Origin: Campylobacterota bacterium
Lineage (GTDB): Bacteria; Campylobacterota; Campylobacteria; Campylobacterales; JALSKU01
Assembly: GCA_013153915.1 (NCBI GenBank)
Contig: JAADDL010000109.1
Coordinates: 1-5,845 of the forward strand
Direction of reading: 5' to 3'
Length of the DNA stretch: 5,845 bases
Positions 1 through 5,397 of the stretch are shown one piece after another; positions within the stretch are counted from its first letter, which is position 1; each line of letters starts with the position of its first letter. The notes under the pieces are model-generated. The model did not search any database, was not told the origin of the DNA, and saw nothing but the letters and a program-made list of their open reading frames with translations. Position numbers and translations under genes: made by a program.

Positions 1-149
1 TTATAAAATCTCTCGTGGATTATGGTGTCGTTTTGTCTGTCGTATATCAAAAGACGACAAGAGTCTCTAGGCTCTGCGGGGGTAGAGGCTATAAGATGAG
101 AGGGTAGTTTGTAGTCGTAACTATCGACTAAAAGCGGATCTTTCGGCAA
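1..149 (-). CDS. queA: QueA, S-adenosylmethionine:tRNA ribosyltransferase-isomerase (partial, N-terminal 49 codons)
   Basis: QueA transfers and isomerises the ribosyl part of S-adenosylmethionine onto preQ1-modified tRNA, giving epoxyqueuosine at the wobble position of GUN-anticodon tRNAs. Only the N-terminus is present and the gene runs off the left edge. The translation begins LPKDPLLVDSYDYKLP and continues through LIASTPAEPRDSCRLL, which matches the family's opening pattern (YDY.LP..LIA..P...RD..RLL). The start is inferred to be TTG at 149-147: the preceding in-frame codon is the tatC stop TAA (152-150), no ATG or GTG lies in frame in the visible part, and the family homology begins at this point. 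An AGAGG sequence (165-161, minus strand) lies 11 bases upstream. The gene is the last visible member of the tatB-tatC-queA unit. The family identification is firm; the exact start is likely but untested. Confidence 0.9.
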   Translation of the reverse strand, partial: MPKDPLLVDSYDYKLPSHLIASTPAEPRDSCRLLIYDRQNDTIIHERFY

Positions 150-911
150 TTATTCACTATCCTCTTTTTCTTCACTCTCTTCGCCCTCCTCTTCATCCTC
201 CTCTTTATGAGGATTGACGGCTTTGGCTATGAGTATCGAAAAACCGTAAAGCAGTATGAGAGGTCCCGCCATGAGAAATTGAGTCAAAACATCAGGGGGC
301 GTCAAAAGTGCCGAAACGGCAAAGATGATAACGATGGCGTATCTAAAATATCCTATAAGAGTTTTATCGGTCACCAATCCCAACTTCGCAAGAAAAAATG
401 TGATAACGGGAAGCTCAAACGCCAACCCGAAGCCAAAAAGTAGTTTGGTAAAAAAGCCGACATACTCTCCGATACTAGGTAACGCGGTAAAAAGCTTTCC
501 TCCGAAATTGACCAAAAAGGCAAATCCAAAAGGTATAACCACAAAATAACAAAACGCCGCACCCATCAAAAACATAGCGGTAGCGAAAAAGACAAAAGGA
601 AGTATCATCTTTTTCTCATGGTCGTAAAGTCCGGGCGCTACAAACAGCCACAACTGCCAAAATATTATAGGCAAAGAGACTATAAAGGCGGCAAAAAACG
701 AAACTTTTAAAGCGGTAAAGAGAGGCTCTTGCACTTTTGTAAAGATAATATCGCTAGTTGACGGCAACACGTCTTTTAAAGGCTGTATCATCCAGCCCAA
801 AAGCGGCTCCCAGTAGTTAAAACAGACGAAAAACAAAACTATAAGCGTCGCTAAAGATATGCCGAGCCTTTTTCTAAGTTCGGCTATATGAGGTTTTAAC
901 TCTTCAAACAT
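150..911 (-). CDS. tatC: TatC, twin-arginine translocase core subunit
   Basis: TatC is the polytopic inner-membrane protein that binds the twin-arginine signal peptides of folded export substrates and docks with TatB. From the chosen start it is 253 residues, with the usual six hydrophobic segments. Family landmarks are visible: an N-terminal HIAELRKRL (residues 9-17) with the conserved Glu11, FVAPGLYDHEKK (90-101) with Phe90 and Glu99 in the signal-peptide binding loop, FGLAFELP (161-168) with Glu166, and LTPPD (203-207). The start is ATG at 911, because AAGGA lies 5 bases upstream and homology begins at MFEELKPHIAELR. The frame is open up to an ATG at 935, but that start would add residues unlike the family. 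The gene overlaps tatB by 8 bases, suggesting translational coupling. The C-terminus, about residues 237-253, is an unusually acidic tail of mostly Glu and Asp. No tatA lies in the window. Confidence 0.96.
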   Translation of the reverse strand: MFEELKPHIAELRKRLGISLATLIVLFFVCFNYWEPLLGWMIQPLKDVLPSTSDIIFTKVQEPLFTALKVSFFAAFIVSLPIIFWQLWLFVAPGLYDHEKKMILPFVFFATAMFLMGAAFCYFVVIPFGFAFLVNFGGKLFTALPSIGEYVGFFTKLLFGFGLAFELPVITFFLAKLGLVTDKTLIGYFRYAIVIIFAVSALLTPPDVLTQFLMAGPLILLYGFSILIAKAVNPHKEEDEEEGEESEEKEDSE

Positions 912-1332
912 CTTCATCCTTCGGCTTTTTTTCATCGGCTTTTATCTGTTTTTTCTCCGACTGCTCTTTGGTATCGTTTTTTATTTTCGTTTCGTTTTTT
1001 AGAGGTTTTGCTATATTTTCTATGCTTTCATTGAGTGTTTTAGCCGCATCACTCGTACTTTCTCGTATCTTTTCAAATTCATCGGTATAGATAGAGTTTT
1101 TTATACTTCCCGTACTCTCTTCGAGCTTCTTTTTGTACTCCATAGCTTCGGCTTTTAACTCTTGAATCTTCAACTCTTGGTCGATACTGTCTTTAGCTTC
1201 GTTTACCGTCTTTTTTAAAGCGTTGAAAAACTTTGCCACTTTTACCATGGCGACCGGTAGTTTTTCGGGACCCAAAAATATTATTCCTATTACCAAGATG
1301 ATTAAAATCTCTGAAAAACCCATTCCGAACAT
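904..1332 (-). CDS. tatB: TatB, twin-arginine translocase subunit
   Basis: TatB forms the substrate receptor of the Tat export pathway with TatC in the inner membrane. The 142-residue product has the classic layout. One N-terminal transmembrane helix (about residues 5-20) carries the TatB-type Glu8. The hinge Gly21-Pro22 sits in FLGPEKLP, and an amphipathic helix follows (about 23-45). After that comes a long, highly charged, probably helical and flexible tail rich in Lys and Glu (46-142). The Glu in the membrane segment, the extended charged tail and the position directly before tatC favour TatB over TatA. The start at MFGMGFSEILI fits the family; a second Met at residue 4 is possible but less likely. 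A weak GGGA ribosome-binding site lies 9 bases upstream. The last 8 bases overlap the start of tatC. Confidence 0.93.
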   Translation of the reverse strand: MFGMGFSEILIILVIGIIFLGPEKLPVAMVKVAKFFNALKKTVNEAKDSIDQELKIQELKAEAMEYKKKLEESTGSIKNSIYTDEFEKIRESTSDAAKTLNESIENIAKPLKNETKIKNDTKEQSEKKQIKADEKKPKDEDV

Positions 1333-1361
1333 TTATACTTTTCCCAATTAAAATTTCGCAC

Positions 1362-1367
1362 ATTTTA
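1362..1367 (-). promoter_or_regulatory. Candidate -10 element for tatB-tatC-queA
   Basis: In the 70-base gap between the hemW stop and the tatB start, the minus strand carries TAAAAT at 1367-1362. That is about 30 bases upstream of the tatB ATG, so it would give a leader of roughly 22 nucleotides. The flanking DNA is AT-rich and I see no clear -35, which is common for vegetative promoters in this phylum. AT-rich DNA produces such hexamers by chance, and transcription may also continue through from hemW, so this is tentative. Confidence 0.3.
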
Positions 1368-1402
1368 GCTGAAATATCATAAAAAAGATATTATTTTATA
1401 AA

Positions 1403-2458
1403 TTACGACAAAATAAAAAGCGCTATTTCATCACTTAAAAGATAATCTTTATTGAAAATAACTCCTTCATTTTTATATATCTTCTTTTCCGACAGCAAGA
1501 TATCCGCCTTTGTCTTCTCCTTTTCATTTAAGATACTCTCTTTAAAACCCGCTATCGACCTCAAGCCCAAAAAAACCTTTTCGGTTTTGATATCTTCCGC
1601 ACTAAGCCTCTCTTCTTTAAAAAAACAGGGCTCTTTTATATATTTTTCTACACTTTTATGCGGATAAAATCTCCTATCTTTCAAAAAACCGACCGCACCC
1701 GCACCAAGACCTATATAATCCTCATACCTCCAGTATCCAAGATTGTGTTTTGAGATATATTTGCCGAAATTAGATATCTCATATTGCCTAAAACCTCTAT
1801 CGATAATCTCTTGATAAAACCATCTTTGTTCGTCGATATCATTTTTGGCGTAAAAGCCGTTTTTATAAAATCTCGTCCCTTTTTCTATGCTAAGATGGTA
1901 TGTGCTGATGTGGTTGATAGGCAATCCGAAGGCTATATCCAAATCTTTTTTTAAGATTTTTCTATCATCCGTCTCGCAACCGTGTATCAAATCTAAAGAG
2001 ATATTTTCAAACCCCGCTTCAAAAGCGTTTAATATAGCTTTTTTAGCGGACAAAGAGTCATGATTTCTGCCAAGATATCTTAGTTTTTTATCGTCAAAAC
2101 TTTGAACGCCGAAACTTACTCTGTTGACTCCCGACTCTCTTAGACATTTTAGCCACTTCGGATTTGCGCTGTTTGGATTTGCCTCGGTAGTTATCTCGGC
2201 ATCTTTTTTTAGATAGGGCGATATCTCGTCAAATAGTATTTGAAAATACTTTTCATCAAATACCGACGGCGTACCTCCGCCGATAAAAACGGTATCTATG
2301 GAGCTTTTTTGTATATCAAATCTCTCTTTTTCATATCCAAACTGCTTTATAAGGGCTTTTGCGTAGTCGCCTTTTAGCCCCTCTTTGCCCGCAAAAGAGT
2401 TAAAAGAGCAGTAGTAGCACTTGCTTTCGCAAAAAGGGATATGAATATAGAGTAACAA
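1403..2458 (-). CDS. hemW: HemW, radical SAM heme chaperone (HemN-like)
   Basis: HemW proteins bind heme and are thought to deliver it to target proteins; they are often mis-annotated as oxygen-independent coproporphyrinogen III oxidase (HemN). The 351-residue product has the radical SAM cluster motif Cys10-x3-Cys14-x2-Cys17 in PFCESKCYYCSF, a SAM-binding GGGTP (60-64), ITTEANP (89-95), VNRVSFGVQSF (111-121) and the HemW-type HNLGYW (238-243). Length and this last motif favour HemW over true HemN, which is about 450 residues. The start is taken as TTG at 2458, because TTAAGG ends 6 bases upstream and family homology begins with MLLYIHIPFC. The reading frame stays open to an ATG at 2746, but that extension would run antisense through nudH and lacks family similarity. 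The gene diverges from nudH across 52 bases and precedes tatB by 70 bases. Confidence 0.93.
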   Translation of the reverse strand: MLLYIHIPFCESKCYYCSFNSFAGKEGLKGDYAKALIKQFGYEKERFDIQKSSIDTVFIGGGTPSVFDEKYFQILFDEISPYLKKDAEITTEANPNSANPKWLKCLRESGVNRVSFGVQSFDDKKLRYLGRNHDSLSAKKAILNAFEAGFENISLDLIHGCETDDRKILKKDLDIAFGLPINHISTYHLSIEKGTRFYKNGFYAKNDIDEQRWFYQEIIDRGFRQYEISNFGKYISKHNLGYWRYEDYIGLGAGAVGFLKDRRFYPHKSVEKYIKEPCFFKEERLSAEDIKTEKVFLGLRSIAGFKESILNEKEKTKADILLSEKKIYKNEGVIFNKDYLLSDEIALFILS

Positions 2459-2464
2459 ATAAAA

Positions 2465-2470
2465 CCTTAA
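2465..2470 (-). promoter_or_regulatory. Ribosome-binding site supporting the hemW TTG start
   Basis: The minus strand reads TTAAGG at 2470-2465, complementary to the 3' end of 16S rRNA, followed by 6 bases and then TTG at 2458. This site decides in favour of the TTG start over the longer open frame. Confidence 0.65.
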
Positions 2471-2479
2471 TAGTAATTT

Positions 2480-2488
2480 TGATAAAAT
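2480..2488 (+). promoter_or_regulatory. Candidate extended -10 promoter for nudH-lysC-hobA-holB-folP
   Basis: The plus strand reads TGATAAAAT at 2480-2488, an extended -10 (TGn plus TAAAAT). Transcription would begin near 2495, leaving a leader of about 16 nucleotides before nudH. It is the best promoter-like site in the only gap upstream of the five-gene unit. A divergent -10 on the other strand overlaps its last two bases. Confidence 0.45.
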
Positions 2489-2507
2489 TATACACAAAAT
2501 TATATCA
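2487..2507 (-). promoter_or_regulatory. Candidate -10 elements for hemW
   Basis: The minus strand has two exact TATAAT hexamers: one at 2504-2499, preceded by TGA to make an extended -10, and one at 2492-2487. The nearer would give a hemW leader of about 22 nucleotides and the farther about 34. The nearer one overlaps the plus-strand nudH -10, so RNA polymerase could probably not occupy both at once. Which hexamer is used cannot be decided from sequence. Confidence 0.45.
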
Positions 2508-2510
2508 AGA

Positions 2511-2990
2511 ATGAAAATGGAAAAAAGAAAAAAGAGATACAGACCAAATGTTGCGGCTATCGTGGTATCTTCACAATACCCGTTTAAAAGCGAGATATTT
2601 ATCGCAAGCAGAAACGACATAAAAGATAGCTGGCAATTTCCACAAGGCGGTATCGACGAAGGCGAAACGCCCAAAGAAGCCCTTTTTAGAGAGCTAAAAG
2701 AGGAGATAGGCACAAACAAAGTAGAGATAATCGCCGAATATCCCAAGTGGGTTAGTTACGATTTTCCAAATATCATAGCAAAAAAGATGTATCCTTACGA
2801 CGGTCAAATACAAAAATATTTTCTTGTTAGACTAAAAGAGGACGCTAAGATAAACTTAAACACAAAACATCCCGAATTTGACAGCTATAAATTTGTCAAA
2901 TATAAAGATGTTTTCAACTATGTGATATATTTTAAAAGACCTATATACAAAGAGGTTTTAAACTATTTTAAAAAAGAGGGATATTTATAG
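2511..2990 (+). CDS. rppH: RppH/NudH, Nudix RNA 5'-pyrophosphohydrolase
   Basis: This Nudix hydrolase probably removes pyrophosphate from mRNA 5' ends, priming decay; family members also hydrolyse diadenosine polyphosphates in vitro. The 159-residue protein carries a complete Nudix box, Gly46-x5-Glu52-x7-Arg60-Glu61-x2-Glu64-Glu65-x-Gly67, with the RppH-type lead-in WQFPQGGIDEGE (41-52). RppH/NudH hallmarks also present are YRPNVA near the N-terminus, QKYFLVRL (101-108) and a C-terminal FKRPIYKEV. The length matches the family, including the H. pylori RppH homologue. The start at 2511 gives MKMEKRKKRYRPN; an alternative ATG at 2517 is nearly as good, because AAGA lies immediately before 2511 but 6 bases before 2517. 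Neither has a strong ribosome-binding site. It leads the plus-strand operon, and its TAG stop abuts the lysC ATG. Confidence 0.95.
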   Translation: MKMEKRKKRYRPNVAAIVVSSQYPFKSEIFIASRNDIKDSWQFPQGGIDEGETPKEALFRELKEEIGTNKVEIIAEYPKWVSYDFPNIIAKKMYPYDGQIQKYFLVRLKEDAKINLNTKHPEFDSYKFVKYKDVFNYVIYFKRPIYKEVLNYFKKEGYL

Positions 2991-4199
2991 ATGTTGATAG
3001 TTCAAAAGTACGGCGGCACAAGCGTAGGAAACCTTGAGAGGATAGACGAAGTCGCCAAAAGAGTTATAAAGACAAAAGAGCAAGGAAACGATGTAGTCGT
3101 CGTCGTTTCGGCTATGAGCGGAGAGACAAATAAACTCATAGAGTACGCTAAGTATTTTACGGACAATCCGCCAAAAAGAGAGATGGACTTGCTTTTAAGC
3201 TCGGGGGAGAGAGTGACAAGCTCGCTTTTAGCCATAGCCTTAACATCCAAAGGACACAAAGCCACTGCACTCACGGGAAGACAAGCGGGTATATACACGG
3301 ACAACATCCACACGGGCGCAAGGATAGATAAGATAGACGCAAACAAGATAAAGAGCCACTTGAAAAAAGGCGAGATTGTTGTCGTAGCGGGTTTTCAAGG
3401 CATCACAAACGACGGAGAGGTTTCGACTCTCGGCAGAGGAGGAAGCGACCTTAGTGCGGTAGCGATAGCGGGAGCTTTGAGAGCCGATTTGTGTGAGATA
3501 TATACCGATGTTGACGGTGTTTACACCACTGATCCCAGGATAGAGCCAAAAGCTAGAAAACTTGATATGATAAGCTATGATGAAATGCTCGAACTTGCCA
3601 GTTTGGGAGCAAAAGTCTTGCAAAACAGGTCGGTAGAGCTTGCTAAAAAATTGGATGTCAATTTAGTCACAAGAAGCAGTTTTAACGATAACGAAGGAAC
3701 ACTAATCACAAAGGAAGAAAATATCATGGAGCAACCACTCGTAAGCGGAATAGCACTCGATAAAAACCAAGCTAGAGTAACTTTAAGGGGAGTAAAAGAC
3801 GAGCCGGGTATCGCCGCCAAAATCTTCAACAGACTCGCCAAAGAAAATATAAATGTAGATATGATTATACAAAATGTCGGACTTGACGGAGTGACGAACT
3901 TGGGCTTTACCGTCCCCGAAAATGAACTTGACGGTGCAAAAAAGGTTATGTACGAGCTAAACGCCTCCGAACTTCTTGAGTTTGACCCGAAGATTGTAAA
4001 AGTTTCGGTAGTGGGCGTAGGTATGCAGTCTCATAGCGGAGTAGCCTCTAAAGCTTTCGATACTCTTGCCAAAGAAAATATCAATATACAGATGATAAGC
4101 ACCAGCGAGATAAAAGTCTCTATGGTAATAGACGAAAAGTACGGAGAGTTGGCGGTAAGAGCCCTGCATGAAGCTTACCATTTGGATAGAGCCGAATAA
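2991..4199 (+). CDS. lysC: LysC, aspartate kinase with tandem ACT domains
   Basis: Aspartokinase phosphorylates aspartate, the first step towards lysine (and diaminopimelate for cell wall), threonine and methionine. The 402-residue product has the kinase motif KYGGTSVG (6-13), LLSSGER (68-74), TLGRGGSDLSAVA (146-158) and EIYTDVDGVYTTDPR (169-183), followed by two ACT regulatory domains at about 262-325 and 337-400. This is the class usually inhibited by lysine and/or threonine; the actual effector cannot be read from sequence. The start is clear: homology begins at MLIVQKYGG, and AGAGGG (2975-2980) lies 10 bases upstream. The ATG directly follows the nudH stop. The last base of its TAA stop is the first base of the hobA ATG. 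An internal ATG with its own ribosome-binding site lies at the junction of the kinase and ACT parts (listed separately). Confidence 0.97.
   Translation: MLIVQKYGGTSVGNLERIDEVAKRVIKTKEQGNDVVVVVSAMSGETNKLIEYAKYFTDNPPKREMDLLLSSGERVTSSLLAIALTSKGHKATALTGRQAGIYTDNIHTGARIDKIDANKIKSHLKKGEIVVVAGFQGITNDGEVSTLGRGGSDLSAVAIAGALRADLCEIYTDVDGVYTTDPRIEPKARKLDMISYDEMLELASLGAKVLQNRSVELAKKLDVNLVTRSSFNDNEGTLITKEENIMEQPLVSGIALDKNQARVTLRGVKDEPGIAAKIFNRLAKENINVDMIIQNVGLDGVTNLGFTVPENELDGAKKVMYELNASELLEFDPKIVKVSVVGVGMQSHSGVASKAFDTLAKENINIQMISTSEIKVSMVIDEKYGELAVRALHEAYHLDRAE
3726..4199 (+). CDS. Probable internal in-frame start giving the aspartokinase beta (regulatory) subunit
   Basis: Within lysC, codon 246 is ATG, preceded at 3711-3717 by AAGGAAG, a good ribosome-binding site 8 bases away. 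Initiation here would yield a 157-residue protein made of the linker and both ACT domains, starting MEQPLVSGIALDK. In Bacillus subtilis and Corynebacterium glutamicum, aspartokinase is an alpha2-beta2 enzyme whose beta subunit comes from exactly such an internal start. The C. glutamicum beta begins at the corresponding place with a similar sequence, as I recall it. The site in this window is seen directly; use of it is inferred. The alternative is a chance purine run upstream of a normal methionine codon. Confidence 0.5.
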   Translation: MEQPLVSGIALDKNQARVTLRGVKDEPGIAAKIFNRLAKENINVDMIIQNVGLDGVTNLGFTVPENELDGAKKVMYELNASELLEFDPKIVKVSVVGVGMQSHSGVASKAFDTLAKENINIQMISTSEIKVSMVIDEKYGELAVRALHEAYHLDRAE

Positions 4200-4753
4200 T
4201 GCAAAGATTTCTCACTTGGACGCTTGAGACCATCAGAGAGGATGAATCTTTGATGAGTTGGATGGAGGAGAGAAGATTTGAGTGGGTACCGCTTGCCGCA
4301 TCCGCACTAAAAAGCATATTTCAAGGCTATACGACCATCATCGTTACCGATAAGCAAAGAGAGTGGTTTGGCAAATATCTCACTTGCAGACTCAACGGTT
4401 TTGAAAAAAACAGACCTTTTTTGCCTCTTGTTAGATATGAAGAGCTATTGTGCGATATCGACGAAGCCAACAGTAAAGGCAAGATAGATACCGTTGAGGA
4501 TATGTTAAGCATATCGTATCCAAACGGATATCTTTTCTTTTATATCGGCAAAAGCGACAGCCCCAGAGCCAAGATAGCCAAACATCATGAGGGAAGCTTT
4601 TTGTGGATACTTGACGAGCAGATACAAAACAGTTTTTATCTCAGTTCCGAAGACGATTTGTTGGATTTGAAGCTGATACAGTTGGCAAGATTGTTCGACA
4701 AAAGTATCGATGCGTTACTATACTCGGAACTTACGATGGAAGACTTGGGGTGA
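4199..4753 (+). CDS. hobA: HobA, DnaA-binding regulator of replication initiation
   Basis: HobA, first described in Helicobacter pylori (HP1230), binds the N-terminal domains of DnaA and promotes assembly of the initiation complex at oriC. It is a tetramer with a SIS-like fold and is the functional counterpart of E. coli DiaA. The call rests on family resemblance (N-terminal RFLTWTLETIREDESLMSWMEERRFEWVPL, split here as residues 3-20 and 21-32), the 184-residue length against about 180 in H. pylori, and the exact position between lysC and holB as in other Campylobacterota. The protein is soluble, with no signal peptide or membrane segment. The start ATG overlaps the lysC TAA as TAATG and no strong ribosome-binding site is seen, so translation is probably coupled to lysC. 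The stop TGA overlaps the holB GTG start. General databases may label it hypothetical. Confidence 0.88.
   Translation: MQRFLTWTLETIREDESLMSWMEERRFEWVPLAASALKSIFQGYTTIIVTDKQREWFGKYLTCRLNGFEKNRPFLPLVRYEELLCDIDEANSKGKIDTVEDMLSISYPNGYLFFYIGKSDSPRAKIAKHHEGSFLWILDEQIQNSFYLSSEDDLLDLKLIQLARLFDKSIDALLYSELTMEDLG
4738..4743 (+). promoter_or_regulatory. Ribosome-binding site supporting the holB GTG start
   Basis: GGAAGA at 4738-4743 lies inside the end of hobA, 6 bases before the GTG at 4750. It supports GTG initiation within the GTGA overlap of hobA and holB. Confidence 0.6.
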
Positions 4754-5385
4754 ACAAACTTCACATCTTGACAAATCAAATCATCATAAGCGATGATTTT
4801 GAAGACGCCAAAGAGCAAGTTTTACAAAGTATCGAAGGCGAAACGGTAAAAATATTCTGCAAAGACGAATTTTTGACCGAAGACGCAAGAGAAATTACAA
4901 AAGAGGCGTATATAAAAGAGGAGGGAAAAAAATACATACTCATATGTGCCAAAGCTTTCAATATATACGCTCAAAACTCTCTTTTGAAGATACTTGAAGA
5001 GTCGCCCAAAGATACCGTTTTTATCATCATATCAAATTCAAAGTCAAACTTCTTGCCAACTATACGCTCAAGGTTACAAATAGTCAATATCTCAACAAAA
5101 AAAGAGAGAGAACCGATAGATATCGACCTTCGAAAAATGGGTCTAAACGATATATTCTCTTTTATAAAACAGCACCAAAAGATGACAAAAAGCGAACTAA
5201 AAGAGTTGATACAAAATATACTGTACGAGGCTATACACACATATCATATCATCTTAAACGAAGATGAGTTAAGAGTATTTGAAAACGCTTTAAAACTTGC
5301 CGAGCTAAATTCCAGAAGTGATTTTTTGCTTAGTAGCGTTTTGCTTGCGATTTTCGAAAGAGATAAAAAACAAGATAGATACTAA
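4750..5385 (+). CDS. holB: HolB, DNA polymerase III delta prime subunit (short form)
   Basis: Delta prime is the stator of the clamp loader, which opens the sliding clamp and places it on primed DNA. The 211-residue product contains the clamp-loader signature AQNSLLKILEESP (74-86) followed by TVFIIIS (89-95) and FLPTIRSRL (101-109), the equivalent of the SRC motif with Cys replaced by Leu. There is no Walker A motif and no zinc-binding cysteine cluster, and the protein is about 120 residues shorter than E. coli HolB (334). Short HolB proteins of around 215 residues occur in this phylum, so it is probably normal rather than truncated. The GTG start overlaps the hobA stop by 4 bases (GTGA). Its place between hobA and folP is the conserved order in Campylobacterota. 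Confidence 0.88.
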   Translation: MNKLHILTNQIIISDDFEDAKEQVLQSIEGETVKIFCKDEFLTEDAREITKEAYIKEEGKKYILICAKAFNIYAQNSLLKILEESPKDTVFIIISNSKSNFLPTIRSRLQIVNISTKKEREPIDIDLRKMGLNDIFSFIKQHQKMTKSELKELIQNILYEAIHTYHIILNEDELRVFENALKLAELNSRSDFLLSSVLLAIFERDKKQDRY

Positions 5386-5391
5386 GGTGAT
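5384..5391 (+). promoter_or_regulatory. Strong ribosome-binding site for folP
   Basis: AAGGTGAT at 5384-5391 overlaps the holB stop codon and sits 6 bases before the folP ATG. Its AGGTGAT part pairs continuously with the usual 16S rRNA 3' end. It is the longest Shine-Dalgarno match in the window and fixes the folP start. Confidence 0.7.
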
Positions 5392-5397
5392 ACCGCT

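Larger units (their letters stand above)
2479..2508. repeat. Imperfect inverted repeat in the divergent hemW/nudH promoter
   Basis: The 52-base divergent gap contains a 30-bp near-palindrome. The outer arms TTGATA (2479-2484) and TATCAA (2503-2508) are perfectly complementary, and 11 of 15 positions pair overall around a centre at 2493/2494. It could be an operator for a dimeric regulator, or simply the consequence of two AT-rich extended -10 elements facing away from each other. It has no GC-rich stem or T-tract, so it is not a terminator. The arms contain TGATA and TATCA, loosely like half-sites of Fur-family boxes, but the match is too weak to assign a regulator. Confidence 0.5.

Noticed and set aside
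149..158. DnaA-box-like sequence (TATTCAC, close to the Helicobacter TCATTCAC type) near the tatC end
   Set aside because: It is a single imperfect match inside coding sequence with no cluster, so the presence of hobA in the window does not make it an origin.
207..549. Plus-strand open frames opposite tatC
   Set aside because: They are shadows of tatC with no ribosome-binding site, no recognisable domain and mutual overlap in different frames.
912..935. Eight-residue longer TatC start at 935
   Set aside because: The ATG at 911 has AAGGA at proper spacing and TatC homology starts there; the extra residues lie within the tatB tail and lack a ribosome-binding site.
1373..1392. Possible hairpin AATATC...GATATT between hemW and tatB as a terminator
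   Set aside because: The 6-bp stem has one GC pair, the loop is 8 bases, and no T-run follows on the minus strand, so it is unlikely to terminate hemW transcription.
2459..2746. Open-frame extension of hemW on the minus strand up to an ATG at 2746
   Set aside because: It would add 96 residues running antisense through the start of nudH, has no family similarity before LLYIHIPFC, and the TTG at 2458 has its own ribosome-binding site.
3002..3841. Minus-strand open frames of 88 to 127 codons opposite lysC
   Set aside because: They overlap a clear conserved gene in antisense, resemble no family and lack start signals.
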